36,031 nt of DNA from JANSWO01 sp964351875 (lineage in GTDB: Bacteria; Pseudomonadota; Gammaproteobacteria; Pseudomonadales; Azotimanducaceae), in contig CAYGQC010000024.1 in the NCBI GenBank assembly GCA_964351875.1, positions 1-36,031 of the forward strand. Reading direction: 5' to 3'. Positions 31,457 to 36,031 of the stretch are shown here, piece after piece (position 1 is the first letter of the stretch; each line of letters starts with the position of its first letter). The notes under the pieces are model-generated. The model was not told the DNA's origin, searched no databases, and worked only from the letters and a program-made list of their open reading frames with translations. The position numbers and the translations under genes are program-made.

Positions 31457-33028
31457 TCAGGCCGATTCCCGTTTGCTGGCGTGGCTAGTACCAACGGCCA
31501 GTGAGCGCCCCGTCATCTCGGGTGGTACCGGAAGGTTCATCAGCGTCAGGAGCGTCGGTACAACGTCGGCGAGAATGCCGCCGTCATCCAGGCGAATGTT
31601 TTCGGCCTCCGGGCCAACGTAGACGAGCGGTACTGGCTCACACGTGTGCGCGGTGTGAGCCTGGCCGGTGTGGTCGTCGCGCATCTGCTCGACGTTGCCG
31701 TGATCGGCTGTGATCAGCATCTGGCTCCCAGTGGTCAGCACGGCTTTCTCCAGGCGACCGATGCAGGCATCCAGGGTCTCCACTGCTTTGACTGCAGCGT
31801 CGAAGACTCCGGTATGACCCACCATGTCGCCGTTGGCGTAGTTGCAGATCACGGCGTCGAAGCGGCCGGACTCGATGGCTGCGACAAGCTTGTCGGTTAC
31901 CTCGGCTGCGTTCATTTCCGGTTGTAGGTCGTACGTTGCAACGTTTGGCGACGGCACGAGAATGCGCTCCTCGCCTTCGAATGGCGCCTCGCGGCCACCG
32001 GAGAAGAAGAATGTGACGTGGGCATATTTCTCGGTCTCGGCGATTCTGAGCTGGGTCTTGCCCAGGCTCGCGAGGTACTCGCCAAAGGTATTCCGCGGAA
32101 TGGTCGGCGCGTAGGCGCAGGTGGTGTCGATGTTATCGGCGTACAGGGTGAGCATCACAAAGTCCGCCAGTTTCGGCCGGCGCTTGCGCTCGAAGCCCTC
32201 GAAATCGTCGTCAACAAACGCACGTGTTATCTCCCGTGCCCGGTCAGCACGGAAGTTCATGAAGATTACAGCGTCGCCGTCTTCGATGAAGGCTGGCTGT
32301 TCGCCAGGACCTGTAATGGCGGTGGCTTTGACGAACTCGTCGTTCTCATCGGCGGCGTAGGCCTGAGCCAGGCCGTCGACAGCGGTTTCGGCGCTGCGCA
32401 CACAATCCCCCGCTGTGAGCAGGTTGTAGGCTGATTCCACTCGATCCCAGCGATTGTCCCGGTCCATCGCAAAATAGCGGCCGGTGATGGAAGCGATGCG
32501 GCCCAACTTCAGTTTCTTGAGTAGCGCGTCGGTGCTGGCCAGTGACGGCTCGGCGCTGCGTGGGGGAGTGTCTCGGCCATCGAGAAAGGCGTGCAGGTAA
32601 ACGCGGGTCAGTCCGGCCTCGGCACAGGCGTGGATCATGGCGTGGATCTGGTCTTCGTGGGAGTGCACGCCGCCGGGAGAGAGTAGCCCCATGATGTGCA
32701 GGCTCTTGTCATTCGCCTGGACCGCCTTGAACGCATTCTGGAATGCCGGGTTGCCGCCGAATGTTCCCTCCTTGATATCGAGATTTATTCGGCTGAGATC
32801 CTGGTAGACGACGCGGCCAGCACCGAGATTCATGTGGCCCACCTCGGAGTTGCCCATCTGGCCGTCCGGTAGGCCGACATGGCCGCCGGAGCCGTCGATC
32901 AGTGTGTGCGGCGCTTGGCGCCAAAGGCGATCCCACACGGGTGTGTTGGCGCTGTAGATCGCGTTGTCTTTGACAGACTCGCTGTAGCCGAAGCCGTCCA
33001 GGATGATAAGCAGGCTGGTGCTGGGCAT
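31457..33028 (-). CDS. gpmI: Phosphoglycerate mutase, 2,3-bisphosphoglycerate-independent
   Basis: 523 residues, close to the usual ~515. D11 in ILDGFGYSE and the catalytic serine S61 in GQMGNSEVGHMN are visible, as are the alkaline-phosphatase-superfamily metal motifs near the end (TADHGNVEQM, AHTCEPVPLVYV). The Mn-dependent enzyme interconverts 3- and 2-phosphoglycerate in glycolysis. Its stop is 14 nt before the envC start; the pair is conserved. It is divergent from the rhodanese/secB genes. Confidence 0.96.
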   Translation of the reverse strand: MPSTSLLIILDGFGYSESVKDNAIYSANTPVWDRLWRQAPHTLIDGSGGHVGLPDGQMGNSEVGHMNLGAGRVVYQDLSRINLDIKEGTFGGNPAFQNAFKAVQANDKSLHIMGLLSPGGVHSHEDQIHAMIHACAEAGLTRVYLHAFLDGRDTPPRSAEPSLASTDALLKKLKLGRIASITGRYFAMDRDNRWDRVESAYNLLTAGDCVRSAETAVDGLAQAYAADENDEFVKATAITGPGEQPAFIEDGDAVIFMNFRADRAREITRAFVDDDFEGFERKRRPKLADFVMLTLYADNIDTTCAYAPTIPRNTFGEYLASLGKTQLRIAETEKYAHVTFFFSGGREAPFEGEERILVPSPNVATYDLQPEMNAAEVTDKLVAAIESGRFDAVICNYANGDMVGHTGVFDAAVKAVETLDACIGRLEKAVLTTGSQMLITADHGNVEQMRDDHTGQAHTAHTCEPVPLVYVGPEAENIRLDDGGILADVVPTLLTLMNLPVPPEMTGRSLAVGTSHASKRESA

Positions 33029-33126
33029 GTGGGGCGGGTTCGCTGATGAGGAGGCCAGATTGTACCGGGGGTGCGTGGCGAAATCTGTAAAGCCAATGTC
33101 ACCGGCGTTGTCAGCGCCTCGCTGTG

Positions 33127-33132
33127 TATAAT
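33127..33132 (+). promoter_or_regulatory. Candidate -10 element for the rhodanese/secB operon
   Basis: A perfect TATAAT with a GC-rich discriminator (CCGCGCCC) lies 35 nt before the rhodanese ATG. A TTGTCA is present, but only 13 nt upstream of the -10, too close to be a normal -35. Confidence 0.5.
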
Positions 33133-33167
33133 CCGCGCCCTCGAATTATTGCCAGGTTATCCGGGTC

Positions 33168-33590
33168 ATGGATCAGCTTTTCACGTTCATCGGCAACCAC
33201 CCGTTTCTGGTGGGCATGTTTGTTGTGCTCCTGGTGCTCTTTATCCGTAACGAGACCAACCGGGGCGGCCAGGCCGTTTCAGCTCAGGAGCTTGTGAACC
33301 TCGTCAACGGTGAAGGCGCGCTGGTACTCGATGTTAGAGACGCGGCAGAGTTCAAAGCCGGCCACATCGTGGATGCTCTTAACGTGCCTTACTCAGCGTT
33401 GGAATCGCGCCTCGGTGAGCTGTCGAAACATAAAGAGAAGCCGGTGGTAGTGGCCTGCAAGATTGGCCAGCACTCAGGTATGGCTGGCGGCATGTTGCGC
33501 AAGGCTGGCTTCGAGAACGTCAAGAAGCTCAAAGGGGGCATAACCGAGTGGCGGAATCAGAATCTTCCAGTGGTGAAGGGCAAGACGTAA
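33168..33590 (+). CDS. Membrane-anchored rhodanese-like protein
   Basis: 140 residues: one N-terminal membrane helix (~10-27) and a single rhodanese domain (~38-135) with LVLDVRDAAEFKAGHI and the active-site Cys in VVACKIGQHSG. It could transfer sulfur or bind persulfide at the inner membrane. Its last 43 nt overlap the secB reading frame. In Pseudomonas and relatives a glutaredoxin gene lies between it and secB; here none is present. It is divergent from gpmI. Confidence 0.92.
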   Translation: MDQLFTFIGNHPFLVGMFVVLLVLFIRNETNRGGQAVSAQELVNLVNGEGALVLDVRDAAEFKAGHIVDALNVPYSALESRLGELSKHKEKPVVVACKIGQHSGMAGGMLRKAGFENVKKLKGGITEWRNQNLPVVKGKT

Positions 33591-34084
33591 GCGGCGCTGC
33601 CGATAAGGGTGCGTCGGTCGCGATCGATCGCATCTACCTGAAGGATCTTTCCTTCGAATCGCCGAACTCACCCGAGGTGTTCCGCGGCGATTGGAAGCCC
33701 GAGGTCAGTGTCGATCTGAACACGCGTTCAGAACGTCTTGATGGGGACTTCTTTGAGGTTGTTCTGACGCTGACCGTGACTGCTAAAAACAAAGAGTCCG
33801 AGCACGGCTATCTGGTAGAAGTGCAACAAGCCGGTGTATTCAATATCGTGGGCGTTGCCGGTGAGCAGCTCAAGACCATTCTGGGCACGTTTTGCCCGAA
33901 TACCCTGTTCCCGTACATCCGGGAAGTCATCGACTCCAGCGTAGCCAAGGGCGGGTTTCCCCCGCTACAACTGGCGCCGTTCAACTTCGATGCGCTCTAT
34001 CGTCAGGCCCAGATGGAGGCTCAGTCCAAGACCCAGGCCGGGGGTGCTCCTGTGGTTCAGCCACCGAGCGATACCACCCACTAG
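33548..34084 (+). CDS. secB: Protein-export chaperone SecB
   Basis: 178 residues. The start is fixed at the GTG at 33548 because no other start codon exists in frame before the conserved region; AAGGGGG lies upstream. Landmarks are IDRIYLKDLSFESPNSP, FFEVVLTLTVTAKN, QQAGVFNI and LFPYIREVIDSSVAKGGFPPLQLAP (named in pieces). The N-terminus is a little longer than usual (27 residues before RIY). The C-terminal tail is Pro/Gln-rich. SecB tetramers keep exported preproteins unfolded and deliver them to SecA. The gene overlaps the rhodanese gene by 43 nt, which implies coupled translation. Confidence 0.95.
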   Translation: MAESESSSGEGQDVSGAADKGASVAIDRIYLKDLSFESPNSPEVFRGDWKPEVSVDLNTRSERLDGDFFEVVLTLTVTAKNKESEHGYLVEVQQAGVFNIVGVAGEQLKTILGTFCPNTLFPYIREVIDSSVAKGGFPPLQLAPFNFDALYRQAQMEAQSKTQAGGAPVVQPPSDTTH

Positions 34085-34126
34085 TCGCGCGCCTCGCCGC
34101 GATGGGCTTCGCCGCTATGCAGAGCC

Positions 34127-34621
34127 CTATTCAGCGCCGCAGTCAGCGCCGTCGTCAGCGCCCGCGTAGCTCTGCTGGCGCCAGGCGGCGTACAAACCTA
34201 TCGCCACGGAGTTTGAGAGATTTAAGCTTCTGGAGCCGGCCTTCATCGGTATTTTAACCAAATGATCGGCCGGTAAATAATTTCTAATAGAATCAGGTAG
34301 TCCGCGCGTTTCGGGGCCGAATAGAAGGCTGCTATGCGGCGCTAATGTCACGCCTTCGAACGATCGTTCGGCATGTCGGGAAAAGCCGAAAAGGGGCCAT
34401 CTATCTGGCCGCTGCTCTAGATAGGCTTGCCACGTTTTGTGCACTTTGACCTCCGCGAATTCGTGGTAGTCGAGCCCGGCTCGGCGGAGCCGTTTGTCGT
34501 CCATCTCAAACCCCAAAGGCTCGATCAGATGCAGCGCCGCTCCGGTGTTGGCGGCCAGCCTGATGATGTTGCCGGTGTTCGGCGCAATCTCTGGTTCAAA
34601 CAGAACGATCTCGATAGCCAT
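34127..34621 (-). CDS. trmL: tRNA (cytidine(34)-2'-O)-methyltransferase TrmL
   Basis: 164 residues with the SPOUT trefoil motifs EPEIAPNTGNIIRLAANTG, LLFGPETRGLPDSI and IPMKAGSRSLNLSNSVAI (the knot and AdoMet loops). It methylates the wobble ribose of tRNA-Leu in the cytoplasm. It is convergent with secB, 42 nt away, an arrangement known from relatives. The C-terminal tail is acidic and may be slightly extended. Confidence 0.95.
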   Translation of the reverse strand: MAIEIVLFEPEIAPNTGNIIRLAANTGAALHLIEPLGFEMDDKRLRRAGLDYHEFAEVKVHKTWQAYLEQRPDRWPLFGFSRHAERSFEGVTLAPHSSLLFGPETRGLPDSIRNYLPADHLVKIPMKAGSRSLNLSNSVAIGLYAAWRQQSYAGADDGADCGAE

Positions 34622-34820
34622 GTGCGTTGGTTCACCGTTTGCGGATGGGGTGGATGTTGGCGTGCGGATAGGCCAGCGGGTTGGAAATGCCTTCCTATAC
34701 TGAAGTCAGGTGCCCTCGTCTGGGCCGTGTTGCCGTTGCCGCTTGTCAGTGGACGGTAGCCGGTTTGATGGTGGCAGGAAACAGCTTGCTGGTGAAACTG
34801 TCTTGACCGGAATACCCGCC

Positions 34821-35987
34821 ATGAATGACCGTACCCTTTGCCGCCAGAAAGGCAGCGCTGGACTCCCGATAACGATTGTACTTTGGTGTTTGTCGGCCGG
34901 AGGTGTCGCCACGTTTGTCGCGCCGGCCTTCGATGCTGATGCGCAAGCCGGAGTCAGTTCGCCGGTTGGCGGGTCGATGCTCGAGCCGGTTGCGGACGTG
35001 GTTGCCCTCGACGATCGGCGCGGACTGCGCAGATCGTTGAATGAGCTCCTGCCGGATTATCTGGTAGAGGTGGGAGTCGCAGATACAGAGGCCCCGGTTG
35101 CGGTAAGTCCCGCGCCTGGGAATGTGACGGATGATGAATCTCTGGTGAGGGGGGGAGGCCACCGAGCGGTACCAAAGCTCACCACCCGAGTCTCGATCAA
35201 AGCGCCTGCCCTGGTCAGTAACATGAGTCCTGCGACGCCTTCGGAAGCAGTAGCGCTCAATGTGGCCACCCAACCCCAGACACAGGAAGTCACAGCATTG
35301 GTTAAGTCAGTTGGGCAGCCCGTTGCTGAACCCGCCTATGTTGCAGTTCCGACACCGGCCCCTGCTGTGAGCCCGGCTGCGCTGGAGCCGCAAGTTCGGC
35401 AGCCGCTGCCGGATGTGGAAGTGGCGGATCCCGAGGCCGCCGCCTTCGTAGATGCGCCATCGCCAACCCTCGAGTCGCGGGTTCCGGCTGTCGCGGTTGC
35501 ATCCGTCGAGCCAGTTTGTGCGTCCGCTCCTACCTGCCTGGCGCAAGCGCGCCGGTCCAGCGATCCTGCGCCGGTGGTGAAAGTCGAGGTCTCGGAGGAA
35601 ACTCCCTTGGGGTCATTATCAACGGCTCCTGTCTTGGCGCAGCCTGCCACGCAAGCAGAAGAAGGGCTGCTGGTTCAAGTTACTCGTCAACTGCGTGAGG
35701 GAGATCACGCTGGCGCGTATCAACTCTTCCGCAAGCAACTCCGCAGCGGCCGTAGCGTCAATTGGTCTGGCCGTTCGCTGGAGCTGTACGCGATATCGGC
35801 GTTAGGGGCCGGCGCATACCGTGAAGCGGCGATCAGCTACGAGAGGCTAATCGATGCTGAGCCTCACGCGAGCAAATGGTGGCTCGGCTTGGCCGCATCT
35901 CGCCAGGCGATTGGACAGGACGCGAGTGAGCTGTTTGCGCGCGCTGCAGTGCTGGCCCAGCCGTCGTCCCTGGTGGCGGAACGCTAG
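34821..35987 (+). CDS. Pro/Ala/Val-rich membrane-anchored protein with a TPR-like C-terminus
   Basis: 388 residues from the ATG at 34821; the frame is open to a GTG at 34710 but the added part looks non-coding. One hydrophobic segment lies at ~12-28, followed by about 240 residues rich in Pro, Ala, Val and Thr without clear fold, and a helical C-terminus (~290-388) with repeats such as LREGDHAGAYQLFRKQL, AGAYREAAISYERLIDAEP and WWLGLAASRQAIGQD. The TPR-like end is reminiscent of MshN-type pilus biogenesis proteins, but this is a weak resemblance. A run of seven G lies at 35149-35155. The partners are unknown. Confidence 0.6.
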   Translation: MNDRTLCRQKGSAGLPITIVLWCLSAGGVATFVAPAFDADAQAGVSSPVGGSMLEPVADVVALDDRRGLRRSLNELLPDYLVEVGVADTEAPVAVSPAPGNVTDDESLVRGGGHRAVPKLTTRVSIKAPALVSNMSPATPSEAVALNVATQPQTQEVTALVKSVGQPVAEPAYVAVPTPAPAVSPAALEPQVRQPLPDVEVADPEAAAFVDAPSPTLESRVPAVAVASVEPVCASAPTCLAQARRSSDPAPVVKVEVSEETPLGSLSTAPVLAQPATQAEEGLLVQVTRQLREGDHAGAYQLFRKQLRSGRSVNWSGRSLELYAISALGAGAYREAAISYERLIDAEPHASKWWLGLAASRQAIGQDASELFARAAVLAQPSSLVAER

Positions 35988-36031
35988 AACCGCTGCGGCA
36001 GCGGCTCTGGCCGCTCTTGATTCGGCAGAAC

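Noticed and set aside
33108..33132. TTGTCA and TATAAT as a complete promoter before rhodanese
   Set aside because: The spacing is only 13 nt; I kept the -10 alone as a candidate.

Overview
The window looks like a chromosomal segment of a gammaproteobacterium, probably from a draft or metagenome assembly because a 10-N scaffold gap sits inside one gene. The clearest lineage sign is the right half. It carries secB, rhodanese, gpmI, envC, ctpA, a divergent polysaccharide deacetylase gene, hisA, hisB, asmA-like, mutY and yggX in the order known from Pseudomonas and relatives. No phage, plasmid, CRISPR or insertion-sequence transposase gene is present.

Layout. (1) 1-2549: end of a DUF3604 protein, a membrane-anchored parvulin-type isomerase and a HupE/UreJ-like membrane protein, closely packed. 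(2) 2677-4638: a short ribonuclease J-like protein and a secreted protein of unknown function. (3) 4733-15575: a catabolic block with a crotonase, two adjacent acyl-CoA dehydrogenases and an acyl-CoA ligase on the + strand. Facing them on the - strand are a TetR regulator, a ferric-reductase-like membrane protein, a metallo-beta-lactamase-fold lipoprotein, a Rieske oxygenase and an MFS/GPH transporter, plus an HD-domain protein. A cytochrome P450 at 16888-18135 probably belongs to the same theme. (4) 15623-16678: a Cys-rich lipoprotein, a REP-like inverted repeat and SlyD.

(5) 18136-19244: a gene-free, repeat-dense stretch directly downstream of tRNA-Phe. It holds two tandem modules packed with short perfect hairpins. 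The paired hairpins differ between modules by compensatory base-pair changes, and module 1 ends in an echo of the tRNA 3' end. This is the most unusual structure in the window.

(6) 19245-22446: tRNA-Phe with a good sigma70 promoter, then yggX, mutY and an AsmA-family gene. (7) 22653-24551: a limonene-epoxide-hydrolase-type enzyme with two small membrane proteins, divergent from a TetR gene and separated from it by two palindromic operators. (8) 24721-34621: the conserved housekeeping run (hisB, hisA, deacetylase, ctpA, alpha/beta hydrolase, envC, gpmI, rhodanese, secB, trmL). hisH and hisF are missing from their usual places and glutaredoxin is missing between rhodanese and secB. (9) 34821-35987: a Pro/Ala/Val-rich, TPR-like membrane-anchored protein.

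Taken together, the left half suggests an aerobic heterotroph that oxygenates and beta-oxidises hydrophobic substrates such as steroid- or terpenoid-like compounds. The enzymes match such a pathway in type, but no substrate can be read from the sequence. All functional statements rest on reading the translated sequences against known family motifs; no database search was run.
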